A stretch of DNA of 64,000 nt, from NCBI RefSeq assembly GCF_003150675.1, contig NZ_QGGB01000003.1, positions 186,001 to 250,000 on the forward strand, in the 5' to 3' direction. Position numbers and translations under genes: made by a program. The notes beneath the pieces were generated by a model. It saw nothing but the letters and a program-made list of their open reading frames with translations. It was not told the origin of the DNA and did no database searches. This DNA is from Rhodohalobacter mucosus. Its GTDB lineage: Bacteria; Bacteroidota; Rhodothermia; Balneolales; Balneolaceae. Positions 1 through 8,299 of the stretch are shown in pieces (the stretch's first letter is position 1; each line of letters starts with the position of its first letter).

Positions 1-45
1 ACTGAATGTCTTACATAAGATGGCGTACTTTTATATCACAAATTC

Positions 46-1155
46 GTGGGGAATTACGCCGAAATATCTCAGTTCTACCTGTTAAACGAAATCTGGTTGT
101 ACAATACGACCAACCAGGTTTTACTCATCACACTGTTGATGCTGTTTTCTCTGGTAGCCTACCTCTTTCTGAAAAGCAGGTCACGGGAGAACTTTGTGCT
201 CACGTCCAGTGAGCGCTACAGCTACCTGAAAACGATAACGTCCAACTCCGAAACGGCAGATCTGATTCTGGATACCACCAATGTCGTTAAATTTGCAAAC
301 GACAAGTTCCTCGAGCTTTTTAACCTGATTAAACACCAGGTGGATAATAAACCGGTACGGCAGATCGGCATTCCGGACGATCTGGTGAAACAGCTGCTCA
401 AGTATAAGATTGACAATAAAACGTTCACGTTTAATATGTGGGGGAGAAAGTTCTTTGTGAAGTATGCAACGGTAACGACGGATGAAGGACAGTTGCTGGG
501 CAGCCTCATTAAGATCCACGAAGAGAAGAATGTCATATTGGACGATGAGTATGTAAGTCAGTGGATGCACGAACTTAATACCCCTCTGAATGCGATCATG
601 GGATACAGTGAGCTTTTGGCGGGTGAAAAGAATCTGACCCGTGAACAAAAGCGCCAGCTTCATACGATATCAGATCACTCCGCATTGCTGAAAAAGCGAA
701 TCGAAAACCTGCTTATGGACCAGGAGATCAGCCGAATCTATAAGGTTGACAGCAAGCGTGATAATGGACTTGAAAAAATACTTATTGTCGATGATGTAAC
801 GATTAACCGTACACTTCTTAAGATTATCCTGAAAAGGAACGGATATGATGTTACTGAGGCCAAGAACGGACGGGAGGCGGTGGAAAAAATATCGGAAGAG
901 TGGTTCGATATGATTCTGATGGACCTGAGTATGCCGGTAATGGACGGTCTCGAAGCAACAAATCAAATTCGTGAAATGAAGGGTGAGCGTGCAACCGTGC
1001 CCATTATTGCCGTCACTGCAAGTTCGCTCTACAACAGCGATAAAGCACTGAAGGAGAAGGGATTTAACGGGCTGGTAAAAAAACCTTTTAAGGAGGGCGA
1101 GCTTATCTCCATCATCCGGGAGTTTGAAAAAGTATCTAAGGTCAGTTCGGGTTAA
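46..1155 (+). CDS. Membrane sensor protein with PAS-like, HisKA and receiver domains but no ATPase domain
   Basis: The 369-residue product has one transmembrane helix (about 24-43), a PAS-like region (about 65-160), a HisKA helix with the H-box MHELNTPL (His175) and a C-terminal receiver domain (244-365; DD at 249-250, phospho-acceptor Asp293 in ILMDLSMP, Lys345 in VKKPF). HisKA runs almost straight into the receiver: no N, G1, F or G2 boxes of a HATPase_c domain are present, so it cannot autophosphorylate as a normal hybrid kinase. It could dimerise with or be phosphorylated by another kinase, or act as a phospho-transfer scaffold. The start is GTG at 46, since an in-frame stop lies at 16-18; no clear Shine-Dalgarno is visible. 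A separate Hpt protein lies 4.8 kb away. Domain calls are firm; the role is inferred. Confidence 0.85.
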   Translation: MGNYAEISQFYLLNEIWLYNTTNQVLLITLLMLFSLVAYLFLKSRSRENFVLTSSERYSYLKTITSNSETADLILDTTNVVKFANDKFLELFNLIKHQVDNKPVRQIGIPDDLVKQLLKYKIDNKTFTFNMWGRKFFVKYATVTTDEGQLLGSLIKIHEEKNVILDDEYVSQWMHELNTPLNAIMGYSELLAGEKNLTREQKRQLHTISDHSALLKKRIENLLMDQEISRIYKVDSKRDNGLEKILIVDDVTINRTLLKIILKRNGYDVTEAKNGREAVEKISEEWFDMILMDLSMPVMDGLEATNQIREMKGERATVPIIAVTASSLYNSDKALKEKGFNGLVKKPFKEGELISIIREFEKVSKVSSG

Positions 1156-1215
1156 GGAAATGAACCGAAAAAGTCCTCATTCCCCGTAGGGATCCCCTTG
1201 GGAAGCTCATGTTAT

Positions 1216-2466
1216 CTATATAATCTCTTTCATGTGAACCAGGTACGGTTTTACCACCGGTTTGGTCAGTGCAATGATATGTTTCGTGTCTGCCGCCTTT
1301 GAAAATTCGATGGCCTTGTCGTCATCATCCAGAATCCAGATACTTTCCGTTTCATATTTATACGCCTCGCTGAAACTCTCATCAGCATCCAGGTAAAAAG
1401 ATACAGAGTCATCGTCGTGTGGCAAACCGGCCCGCTTGAGCTCCCGGGATGTACGGTCCCTGAAATCACCAAGCAGCTTTTTTTGCTCTTTTTTGCTGGT
1501 AAATGTGGTCTTGAACAATTTTCTGTTAAGGAAACGGGTTGAAAGGTCTGCAAGAATAGCGTCTTCCGCTTCAGACCATGATTTGATACTGATGTACACA
1601 TCATGATCGTCCAGGCGCATATAATGATTCAGCATTTCGGATGTAATCTGTTTTCTGGCAGAAGGCCTCTCGGTCAGGAAATATCGAAGCGAATGTGAGG
1701 GAATAGGGGGAAGCTTATCGTGTTTCCACAGAAAGTGGACACGGCGAAAGATCTGTTTCAGAAGGGAGTCGGCTGATAGTACGGTTTTGTGCAGATACAC
1801 CTGCATGTACATCAGTCTTCTGGACAGGATGTAATTTTCAATTGCATAGATTCCCTTCTTTTCGATTACCACATTTCCCTTAAATACCCGCATTGTTTTC
1901 AGAATCCGGTTTATTCCCACAGAACCTTCAGAAACGCCGGTAAAGAAACTATCCCTTTTAAGATAGTCGAGGCGGTCTATATCAAGCTGGGAGGAGATAA
2001 GCTGGTGCAGAAATTTTTTTGGATAGCGATCCGTAAAAATCCGAATAGCAGTTTCAAGGGCACCGTCAAATTCGGTATTCAGCTCCTGCATGATTCGCAG
2101 AGACATCATTTCATGGTTAAAGTCACGGATCAGGGAGTGTTCCAGTGTATGCGAGAGAGGGCCGTGGCCAACATCGTGCAGCAGGATGGCAATCAGTGTG
2201 CCGTTCAGCTCTGCTTCGCTGATGGTGGTGTCTTTTTCCCTCAAATTTTTCAGAACCCGCTGTCCCAGCTCCAGCGCTCCTATTGCGTGTGAAAACCTGG
2301 AGTGTTCGGCGGCAGGAAATACAAGATAGCCCAGTCCAAGCTGTCTGATACGCCTGAGGCGCTGGATATAGGCATGATCTATCAGCTTCAGGATAATTCC
2401 CTTTGGAACGGTAATAAACCCGTGAATAGGGTCGCTGAAAATTTTATACTGTTTGCTCTTATCCAT
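1216..2466 (-). CDS. HD-domain phosphohydrolase (dGTPase-like, COG1078 type)
   Basis: The 416-residue protein opens with SDPIHGFITVPKGI and RLRRIRQLGLGYLVFPAAEH, hallmarks of the YwfO/COG1078 HD family. The metal-binding HD motif is visible: His60 in RFSH, His97-Asp98 in LLHDVGHGPLSH, and a later Asp in the SQLDIDRLDYL segment. Members hydrolyse phosphoester bonds of (d)NTPs or related nucleotides; the substrate cannot be read from the sequence. Its ATG overlaps the end of the upstream thioesterase gene by 8 bp, so the two are probably co-transcribed. It converges on the sensor gene; the 60-bp gap contains nested complements around GGGATCCC that may act as a terminator. Confidence 0.88.
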   Translation of the reverse strand: MDKSKQYKIFSDPIHGFITVPKGIILKLIDHAYIQRLRRIRQLGLGYLVFPAAEHSRFSHAIGALELGQRVLKNLREKDTTISEAELNGTLIAILLHDVGHGPLSHTLEHSLIRDFNHEMMSLRIMQELNTEFDGALETAIRIFTDRYPKKFLHQLISSQLDIDRLDYLKRDSFFTGVSEGSVGINRILKTMRVFKGNVVIEKKGIYAIENYILSRRLMYMQVYLHKTVLSADSLLKQIFRRVHFLWKHDKLPPIPSHSLRYFLTERPSARKQITSEMLNHYMRLDDHDVYISIKSWSEAEDAILADLSTRFLNRKLFKTTFTSKKEQKKLLGDFRDRTSRELKRAGLPHDDDSVSFYLDADESFSEAYKYETESIWILDDDDKAIEFSKAADTKHIIALTKPVVKPYLVHMKEII

Positions 2467-2905
2467 TCTTATTCATTTTAAACAGATATTGACCGGGATT
2501 GGAAATTTCAGGAAGCCGGGCCGGCCTGTTTCGCTGAAGATCAAACCATACGCCCGTCGTTTCGCAAACCGCATTCAGCTTTTTCGTGCTTTCCGTGTAG
2601 AGTGCCTGTATCCCTTTAACACTACTGTTCCCCAGCTCTTTCATGGAAGAACCCACAATCACTCTTTCACCGCTGTAAACGGGACTCACATAATCCATTT
2701 CCAAATGTGCGAGAATAAATGATTTTCCTTCATTCATGGAAGCTTTCATCTCCGGAACATGATGGATGAAATCAATCCGGGCTTCTTCAAAATAAGTATT
2801 GAATACCGAATTGTTGACATGATTCAGCGGATCGAGGTCTCTGAATCTAACACTCAAAGTTTTCCAGTGAAAAAAAATGTCAGGATCGTATTCAGGTCTG
2901 TACAT
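2459..2905 (-). CDS. Acyl-CoA thioesterase, 4HBT hotdog fold
   Basis: The 148-residue protein carries the 4-hydroxybenzoyl-CoA thioesterase signature RFRDLDPLNHVNNSVF near the N terminus (about 21-36), with the catalytic Asp and the HVNN stretch, followed by FEEAR. It probably hydrolyses acyl-CoA thioesters in the cytoplasm; chain-length preference is unknown. Length and single-domain layout are normal for the YbgC/FadM-like group. It is the first gene of a two-gene unit with the HD phosphohydrolase (8-bp overlap). Confidence 0.85.
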   Translation of the reverse strand: MYRPEYDPDIFFHWKTLSVRFRDLDPLNHVNNSVFNTYFEEARIDFIHHVPEMKASMNEGKSFILAHLEMDYVSPVYSGERVIVGSSMKELGNSSVKGIQALYTESTKKLNAVCETTGVWFDLQRNRPARLPEISNPGQYLFKMNKNG

Positions 2906-3005
2906 GGATTAACTGCGTTTTGGTGATGGTGAAAAGGTACATAGAAATCTTATTAAAGATGAATGCGGATCCGTTCAAATAGGTTTCCTATGATAGAGAT
3001 CCGTT

Positions 3006-4133
3006 ATGTATATTGACCACGATAATACTCAGACAAAACAGGCCGGCTTATTTATGATATTTGATACAAAAGCATTCGATTTTCTTGAAAAACTGCTCAT
3101 TACACCAAGTCCTACAGGGTATGAATCACAAGGGCAAAAGGTCTGGAAATCCTATTTGGAGAATTATTCTGACAGGGTAGAAAGCGATGCCTATGGATCG
3201 GCCATTGCACGCCTTGATATAAATGCAGACGTCATAACTGTTATGCTCGAAGCGCATGCGGACGAAATTGGCATGGTTGTGCAGCACATCAGTGACGACG
3301 GATTTATCACGCTGAATAAGCTGGGAGGCAGCGATTCGACTATTGCACGCGCCAAACGTGTTCACATTCATAACAGGAACGGAATAGTATCAGGTGTTGT
3401 GGGCAATACGGCCATTCATCTGCAGGACAAAAAAAACGGCGGCGGTACGGAGCCTTCATGGAAAGATATTTTTGTTGATATAGGAGTATCAAGCAAAGAA
3501 GAAGCTCTCAGCCTGGTCCAGGTGGGCGACCCCGTAACCTACGTTGATCAGGTTGAGCTGCTGAATGATGAAATCATAACGGCAAGGGCCCTGGATAACC
3601 GCATTGGCGGATTTGTAATTGCACAGGTGATGAGGAATTTAAAGAAGAAGCGAAAAGACCTGAGCGTGAACGTGATAGCACTGAATTCGGTACAGGAAGA
3701 AGTAGGCGGGTTTGGTGCCAGAATGATGAGTTATCGCCATATGCCCGACCTGGCGCTCGTAACGGATGTGACTCATGCAACCGATTCCCCGGGCATCAAT
3801 CAAAAAGAGCATGGTGCCGTTAAGATGGGGTCCGGCCCCTCAATTCAGCATGGCGGAGCAAACCATCCGCAGGTGGTACGGTTAATTGAAAAAGTGTCTG
3901 AAGAGAAAAAAATTGATATCCAGCACGAAGCTACCAGCGTGCGCACAGGAACGGATACGGACAGTATTTTCTACCAGCGTACCGGCATACCCAGCGCACT
4001 CATTTCACTTCCGCTGCGATATATGCATTCACCGGTTGAAACCGCATCCCTGAACGATGTAAAACAGCTTATCAACCTGATGACTCACACCGTACTTGCT
4101 TTGGAGCCTGATCATAGCTTTACGGCGCTGTAG
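3006..4133 (+). CDS. M42 family metallopeptidase (glutamyl aminopeptidase/endoglucanase-like)
   Basis: Visible M42 features are the entry ITPSPTGYES, the first metal His and Asp in LEAHADEIGM, the bridging Asp in ARALDNRIGG, the catalytic Glu pair in VQEEVGGFGAR, an Asp in VTDVTHATD and the final His in RYMHSPVE. Such enzymes are cytosolic, di-metal aminopeptidases that form large tetrahedral complexes and trim peptides released by proteases. The ATG at 3006 gives 375 residues; an internal ATG at 3054 gives an N terminus (MIFDTKAFDFLEKL) that fits the family better, so the first 16 residues are doubtful. It is monocistronic, followed by a repeat-rich spacer. Confidence 0.88.
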   Translation: MYIDHDNTQTKQAGLFMIFDTKAFDFLEKLLITPSPTGYESQGQKVWKSYLENYSDRVESDAYGSAIARLDINADVITVMLEAHADEIGMVVQHISDDGFITLNKLGGSDSTIARAKRVHIHNRNGIVSGVVGNTAIHLQDKKNGGGTEPSWKDIFVDIGVSSKEEALSLVQVGDPVTYVDQVELLNDEIITARALDNRIGGFVIAQVMRNLKKKRKDLSVNVIALNSVQEEVGGFGARMMSYRHMPDLALVTDVTHATDSPGINQKEHGAVKMGSGPSIQHGGANHPQVVRLIEKVSEEKKIDIQHEATSVRTGTDTDSIFYQRTGIPSALISLPLRYMHSPVETASLNDVKQLINLMTHTVLALEPDHSFTAL

Positions 4134-4529
4134 GAGAGGGGAGTTGCGACTGGGTATTTTCGACTTGTGATGAGCGATTTGCGACTGTTATCAGAGTGTC
4201 AGGTTTAAGGCAAAAGGCAGAAAATAGACGAACTCTGATTGATTATATGCGAAAGCTTATCTGAGATCTCTTTATTCTCCGGTTGTCCCGAGAGTTAGGA
4301 ACCAGTCACTTTCCACATTCTGCCTGTCAATCGTCTTCCCTTCGAGAAAAACACTTGGTTATTCGGCATTCTTCTTCTGTTCGTCGGTTCCCGACATCCT
4401 GCCGCCTGCACCCTGCCGCGTGCAGTTCAATTCGCGGAAGTCGCCTTCGGCTCGGAGTACAGTCCCTCGAATTCGGTATAGCCTTCCTGAAATCAGAAAT
4501 TTTGCTTGTAACCTCCGTAATGTAATTCG

Positions 4530-4690
4530 TGGTTTTTCAACCATTCAGCCCGGAGGTTTTGGCCGTTGGCGCCCGTTGGGCTACCGATCAGATGTTCCTC
4601 CGGAACATGGTGAGAGTCATCTATAACTGGGGAGCAGATGAACAGAACAACCGATTAATGATAATTTGTTCGACTGTCACACTGATCACT
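4530..4690 (-). repeat. Dispersed element A, copy 1 (left part only)
   Basis: Read on the minus strand, this matches the left part of two other elements in the window (39899-40317 and 45786-46233). It has the 17-bp palindrome ATGTTCCGGAGGAACAT at 4592-4608, then CTGATCGGTAGCCCAACGGG and a GC-rich CCTCCGGGC segment. A run of C(G/T)GTTNNT octamers lies before the palindrome. The minus-strand-derived peptide phrase WATDQMFLRNM read on the plus strand recurs as WATHQMFLRNM at the 39.9-kb copy. The conserved right half seen in the other two copies is absent. Confidence 0.7.
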
Positions 4691-4775
4691 GACACATTGA
4701 CCCGGATGAACTCTGATTGACGTTATGCGATAATACGATATCAGAGTATTTTCACCCTGCCGCCTGCACCCTGCA

Positions 4776-4824
4776 CCCTGAACCCTGAACCCTGAACCCT
4801 GAACCCTGAACCCTGAACCCTGAA
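4776..4824 (+). repeat. Tandem heptamer (CCCTGAA)7
   Basis: Seven perfect CCCTGAA units occupy 4776-4824, preceded by CCCTGCA variants and followed by a decayed unit TCCTAAA that contains the galE stop codon (4827-4829, minus strand). The same unit occurs 19 times before truA. It is a length-unstable type of sequence abutting a gene end. Confidence 0.95.
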
Positions 4825-4826
4825 TC

Positions 4827-5837
4827 CTAAAACCCTTCCGGATTTTTTGACTGCCAGTTCCATGCGTCGCGGCACATTGTAACGAGATCGCGTTCGGTTT
4901 TCCAGTTTAGTTCCGATTCTGCCCTGGCGGGGTCGGCATAACATATGGCCGCATCACCGGGCCGTCGCGGTGCGATTTTATAGGGGATGGATATACCGGT
5001 CGCTTTTTCAAATGCTTTTACCACGTCAAGAACACTTGACCCGTTGCCCGTCCCCAGGTTGTAGGTCACAACACCGGGATTCTCTTCCAGTTTTTCAAGT
5101 GCTTTCAGGTGACCCACTGAAAGATCTGTTACATGTATGTAGTCGCGGACACCGGTTCCGTCGTGCGTGGGGTAGTCATCCCCGAATATGTTCAGTTTAT
5201 CCAGTTTGCCTACTGCCACCTGCGTCACAAAAGGCATCAGATTATTCGGAATTCCGTTCGGATCTTCGCCGATCAATCCGCTTTCGTGCGCTCCTACCGG
5301 ATTAAAGTATCGAAGCAGTGCAATATTCCATTCCGGGTCTGAGCGGTACAGATCCTTCAGTATGTACTCTATGGTAAGTTTGGTGCGCCCGTATGGATTC
5401 ACAGCGGTAACCGGCGCGGTTTCGGGTATCGGGCTGGTTTCCGGATCACCGTAAACGGTTGCAGAAGAACTGAAGACAAGATTCTTTATCCCGGCTTCAC
5501 TCATTGCTTCGCATAGGTTTACAGTTCCTGATATATTATTTTTATAATAAAGAAGCGGATCCTCCACGGATTCACCTACCGCTTTCAGTCCTGCAAAATG
5601 TATTACTCCGTCAAACGTATACTGCTTAAATAGCGATGAAAGCCCTTCAGTGTCCAGAAGGTCCAGTTTATGAAAGACCACTTCCTTTCCGGTGATCTGC
5701 CGGACCCGGTTTAACGACTCTGTTTTGCTGTTGTGGAGATTGTCCATAACAACCACGTCAAAACCGGCTTCAAGTAGTTCAAGTGTCGTATGGCTTCCGA
5801 TAAATCCTGTTCCGCCGGTAACTAGAATTCGTTTCAT
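4827..5837 (-). CDS. galE: UDP-glucose 4-epimerase
   Basis: The 336-residue short-chain dehydrogenase starts with the NAD-binding GxxGxxG motif (VTGGTGFIGSHT), has the catalytic Ser/Thr region SSSATVYGDP and the Tyr-xxx-Lys pair in YGRTKLTIEY, plus the GalE-typical NPVGAHESGLIGEDP and RDYIHVTDL. It interconverts UDP-glucose and UDP-galactose (some homologues also act on UDP-GlcNAc) and supplies galactose for glycans. The stop codon lies inside the decayed last unit of a CCCTGAA tandem. It is followed upstream (on its strand) by a 73-bp gap and then the Hpt gene, which reads the same way. Confidence 0.95.
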   Translation of the reverse strand: MKRILVTGGTGFIGSHTTLELLEAGFDVVVMDNLHNSKTESLNRVRQITGKEVVFHKLDLLDTEGLSSLFKQYTFDGVIHFAGLKAVGESVEDPLLYYKNNISGTVNLCEAMSEAGIKNLVFSSSATVYGDPETSPIPETAPVTAVNPYGRTKLTIEYILKDLYRSDPEWNIALLRYFNPVGAHESGLIGEDPNGIPNNLMPFVTQVAVGKLDKLNIFGDDYPTHDGTGVRDYIHVTDLSVGHLKALEKLEENPGVVTYNLGTGNGSSVLDVVKAFEKATGISIPYKIAPRRPGDAAICYADPARAESELNWKTERDLVTMCRDAWNWQSKNPEGF

Positions 5838-5910
5838 AATGGTACGATGGTGAGGTGTATCCCTTTTAATTAATTGAAAGACGAGCAGGTATGTGTTGCA
5901 TCATGTACGC

Positions 5911-6258
5911 TCAGACAATGTTGCTGAATTCATCCAGTATCTGGTTGCAATAAGCATCCATTCGGTCTGCAACTCCGTGAAGTTTTGCATCCGGAGCGTC
6001 CTCTTCGATGAGTGTTTTAGACTCTTCATAGATATCAATAATCACGTTCAGGTTCAGCATAAGTGCAGCAGGCTTAATTTTATGTCCGGCCCGACGAAGT
6101 TCTTCCATATCACGCGCAAGAACGTACTTTCTGAACTGCTCCCTGAACTCTGAAAAAGACTGCATGGAGGCTCCCGCAAACTCTTTGATATACTTTTCAT
6201 CCTGATACAGCATTTCGCTGATCAGCTCAATATCCACAAGTGGGTTCTGATTACTCAT
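5911..6258 (-). CDS. Hpt (histidine phosphotransfer) domain protein
   Basis: A 115-residue, wholly helical protein with the Hpt core AGHKIKPAALMLNL (His at about 59, usual form AHxLKGxA) and a flanking helix rich in acidic residues. Stand-alone Hpt proteins relay phosphate between receiver domains in multistep phosphorelays. No kinase or regulator is adjacent: neighbours are galE and a thioesterase. The ATPase-less, receiver-bearing sensor at the left edge of the window is a possible partner, but nothing in the sequence proves it. The gene is 18 bp from the thioesterase gene, so they may be co-transcribed. Confidence 0.82.
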   Translation of the reverse strand: MSNQNPLVDIELISEMLYQDEKYIKEFAGASMQSFSEFREQFRKYVLARDMEELRRAGHKIKPAALMLNLNVIIDIYEESKTLIEEDAPDAKLHGVADRMDAYCNQILDEFSNIV

Positions 6259-6276
6259 AGTCCTGTTTTCTGCATT

Positions 6277-6669
6277 CTATTCATTGGCAGGCTCAGATAC
6301 ACCGTGGGGTGTGGGACGCCCGTTTTCATCAAGATGTACGAATACAATTTTATCAATCCTGATTATTGACTGTTTGGTAAATTTGTGACGCACTTCACAC
6401 TTAACGGTGATGGATGTTGTTCCGAAATGTACCGTTTCCATGCCAATTTCTATGATATCACCCAGTTTCGCAGAGCTCACAAAGTCGATCTCCGACATGA
6501 ACTTGGTTGCAATGTTGCTTTTCCCCAGCTGACATATCACATAAATGGCCGCTTCTTCATCAATCCAGGCCAGAACACTGCCCCCAAAGAGGGTGCCGTG
6601 TGCATTCAGGTCCTCAGGCTTGATCAGTTTGCGGCTGAAAAACCTCATTCCGGGATAAATATCAGGCAT
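6277..6669 (-). CDS. Acyl-CoA thioesterase, YciA/BACH-type hotdog protein
   Basis: The 130-residue protein has the YciA-type signature NAHGTLFGGSVLAWIDEEAA (about 23-42), including the catalytic Asp of the W-I/M-D motif, then SEIDFVSSAKLGDIIEI and VFVHLDENGRP. Members hydrolyse medium to long acyl-CoAs as hexamers in the cytoplasm. It differs clearly from the 4HBT protein at 2459-2905, so the window encodes two distinct hotdog thioesterases. It is the first gene of a leftward unit that continues with the Hpt protein. Confidence 0.88.
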   Translation of the reverse strand: MPDIYPGMRFFSRKLIKPEDLNAHGTLFGGSVLAWIDEEAAIYVICQLGKSNIATKFMSEIDFVSSAKLGDIIEIGMETVHFGTTSITVKCEVRHKFTKQSIIRIDKIVFVHLDENGRPTPHGVSEPANE

Positions 6670-7128
6670 TGTTTAAAAATTGGATCGTGTTATAAAATGC
6701 GTGACCGGCAGATCGTGCATTTGTCTGTAGATTTAGATGTATCAAATCACAAGATACAAAAAGTTGGCTGAAGTATAAGATATGTGACGACCCATCTTTT
6801 TTACTTCAATTTGTAGCCCATCAGTATTAGGACTCACATGCAACCTGTTTATTACATTGGCCAAACCTTTAAATCCAAGCTTAACCCCGCGTTAACAGTT
6901 TGGTAACATGCTCGCTTTATCATTCCCCCGTAGTAACTCCAAGACTACTATCGACAATCAAATAACGGCAAAAGGGGTGCTCCTGATAAGGCACCCTTTT
7001 TCTTTTTGCTAACCTTTTCTATAATACACTTGTAACGATCTTCTATTAGAATTATCCTTATTATTGATAAATCATTTCGTATTGTACACTACAGCGAGCT
7101 TTAATAATCAACGATTACCCATGGAGTA
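6670..7128. other. Divergent intergenic region with an unexplained terminator
   Basis: 459 bp separate the leftward thioesterase from the rightward parA. No gene of useful length is present. A strong hairpin-plus-T-run sits at 6974-7005 although no plus-strand gene ends here, which suggests a short non-coding transcript from about 6900 to 7005. Just before parA, at 7121-7129, the string ATGGAGTAATG contains a two-codon frame (ATG GAG TAA) whose stop overlaps the parA start. Confidence 0.5.
6971..7005 (+). terminator. Rho-independent terminator, possible small-RNA 3' end
   Basis: Stem GGGTGC (6975-6980) pairs with GCACCC (6991-6996) around a 10-nt loop and is followed by TTTTTCTTTTT. The flanking AAA and TTTT could extend the stem. 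It lies between two divergent genes, so on the plus strand it would end a transcript that starts after 6670 and carries no gene. It could also work on the minus strand (TTTT after the reverse stem), but with almost nothing upstream to terminate. Confidence 0.75.
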
Positions 7129-7881
7129 ATGAGGAAAATAGCTTTTACAAATCAAAAGGGCGGGGTTGGGAAAACAACTACGACGGTAAATACGGGTGCC
7201 GGTCTCGCTAATTTAGGGTACAGGGTTTTACTGGTTGATATGGATCCGCAGGCTAACCTGACCTACTCGGTTAAACTCAATTCAAACCGTATTGACAAGA
7301 ATGTATACCATCTACTAAAAGGTGATGTAGCTGTTACAGACATCATCATGAAGCATAAACAGTTTGATATCCTTCCGTCATCCATCGAGCTTTCCGGAGC
7401 CGAAATGGAGCTTGTAAATATTCCCGCCAGGGAGATGCTGCTCAAGGATGCACTGCAGGAGGTAAGCGGAAAGTACGATTTTGTCCTTATTGACTGTCCG
7501 CCAAACCTTGGTGTATTAACCCTGAATGCATTTACGGCTGCTGATGAACTGGTAATCGTACTTCAGTCGGAATACCTTGCACTTCACGGATTGTCGAAAC
7601 TGATGGATGTCATTCAGGTGGTTCAGCGACGCCTCAACAAGAATTTGAAAGTTGAAGGTATTCTTTGTACGCTGTACGACAATCGAAAAAACCTGAACAG
7701 GGAAGTGGTTGGACACATTCGCGATTACTTCGGTGCAAAGGTCTTTAACACGGTAATCAGGGATAATGTGGCGCTTGCCGAAGCCCCAAGTCATCATAAA
7801 ACGATATTTGAATATGATGGTGAAAGCAACGGAGCCATCGACTATCAAATGTTTGCCAAGGAGATCAGAAACGGCCATTAG
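7129..7881 (+). CDS. parA: ParA/Soj-family ATPase
   Basis: The 250-residue P-loop ATPase has the deviant Walker A KGGVGKTTTTVN (about 10-21), Walker A' LVDMDPQANL, and Walker B FVLIDCPPNLGVL. ParA ATPases bind DNA non-specifically and move or position cargo such as replicons or complexes. The start ATG at 7129 overlaps the stop of a two-codon frame; GGAG at 7123-7126 is too close to be a normal Shine-Dalgarno. A ribbon-helix-helix protein gene follows after 25 bp and no ParB-like gene is in the window, so the pair resembles a type Ib-like partition cassette rather than chromosomal parAB. The role is inferred. Confidence 0.88.
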   Translation: MRKIAFTNQKGGVGKTTTTVNTGAGLANLGYRVLLVDMDPQANLTYSVKLNSNRIDKNVYHLLKGDVAVTDIIMKHKQFDILPSSIELSGAEMELVNIPAREMLLKDALQEVSGKYDFVLIDCPPNLGVLTLNAFTAADELVIVLQSEYLALHGLSKLMDVIQVVQRRLNKNLKVEGILCTLYDNRKNLNREVVGHIRDYFGAKVFNTVIRDNVALAEAPSHHKTIFEYDGESNGAIDYQMFAKEIRNGH

Positions 7882-7906
7882 TCATCTACTCATCAATAGG
7901 ATTGAT

Positions 7907-8296
7907 ATGAATACGAAAAAAAGCCTGGGCCATTTTCCACTTGGCTCTGACTATTCGGAACAATCGGATCTTTCGTTCATTCCGAATATCAATGGCGGTC
8001 ATGAAGAGACAGAAATAAAGGGTTCAGTAACATCACTTTTTGAAGCTACTGCGAGTGACAGAGCGAAACGGCGTGCACATCTTTTCTCGGATGATGCGCT
8101 TTCCTCGGAGCTTGTTGAACGGGAAGTTCCCAGTTCTGAAGAACCGGCTAAACCGGTGAAGAAAAAAGTTGTTAGCTACTACCTGGAAGAGTCTCTTATT
8201 GAGCGCCTTAAATCTTACTCAGAAGCGATTGACGCTACCTACTCTTCTGTAGCTTCGGATGCGATAGAAAACTTTATCCTGGACAGGGGTTTTTAA
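7907..8296 (+). CDS. Small protein with C-terminal ribbon-helix-helix domain, ParA partner candidate
   Basis: Starting at ATG 7907, the product has 129 residues: a polar, probably disordered N-terminal two-thirds (about 1-85) and a basic KPVKKKV linker leading to a strand-helix-helix (about 86-129: VVSYYLEESLIERLKSYSEA, then ending in NFILDRGF) typical of RHH/CopG/ParG-type DNA binders. A longer frame reaches back into parA, but the ATG at 7907 follows AGG at a reasonable spacing and gives a clean gene boundary. Position and architecture suggest a centromere-binding partner or regulator of the ParA ATPase. The DNA target is unknown; palindromic DNA lies just downstream. Confidence 0.75.
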   Translation: MNTKKSLGHFPLGSDYSEQSDLSFIPNINGGHEETEIKGSVTSLFEATASDRAKRRAHLFSDDALSSELVEREVPSSEEPAKPVKKKVVSYYLEESLIERLKSYSEAIDATYSSVASDAIENFILDRGF

Positions 8297-8299
8297 CAG

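Larger units (their letters stand above)
4134..4826. other. Repeat-rich intergenic spacer
   Basis: This 693-bp stretch between the M42 gene and galE (convergent) shows no credible gene. It holds a copy of a dispersed element (palindrome at 4592-4608), octamer-like runs of the form C(T/G)GTTNNN near 4373-4388, a CCCTGAA tandem next to galE, and two copies of the phrase GAACTCTGATTGA followed by TTATGCGA or TATATGCGA (about 4229-4251 and 4708-4730). The phrase CCTGCCGCCTGCACCCTG also occurs twice (about 4397 and 4756). The block looks built by repeat insertion and duplication. Confidence 0.6.

Noticed and set aside
4283-4720. Small frames in the spacer before galE
   Set aside because: Their peptides come from element A and neighbouring repeats (for example WATDQMFLRNM recurs at other copies) and have no start signals.
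7121-7129. Two-codon leader ATG GAG TAA before parA as a regulatory uORF
   Set aside because: Such short strings are frequent by chance, and GGAG may simply be a poorly spaced Shine-Dalgarno.
7766-7906. Longer start for the RHH protein within parA
   Set aside because: The extension would overlap parA by over 100 bp in another frame; the ATG at 7907 has a reasonable upstream AGG and begins a typical polar N terminus.
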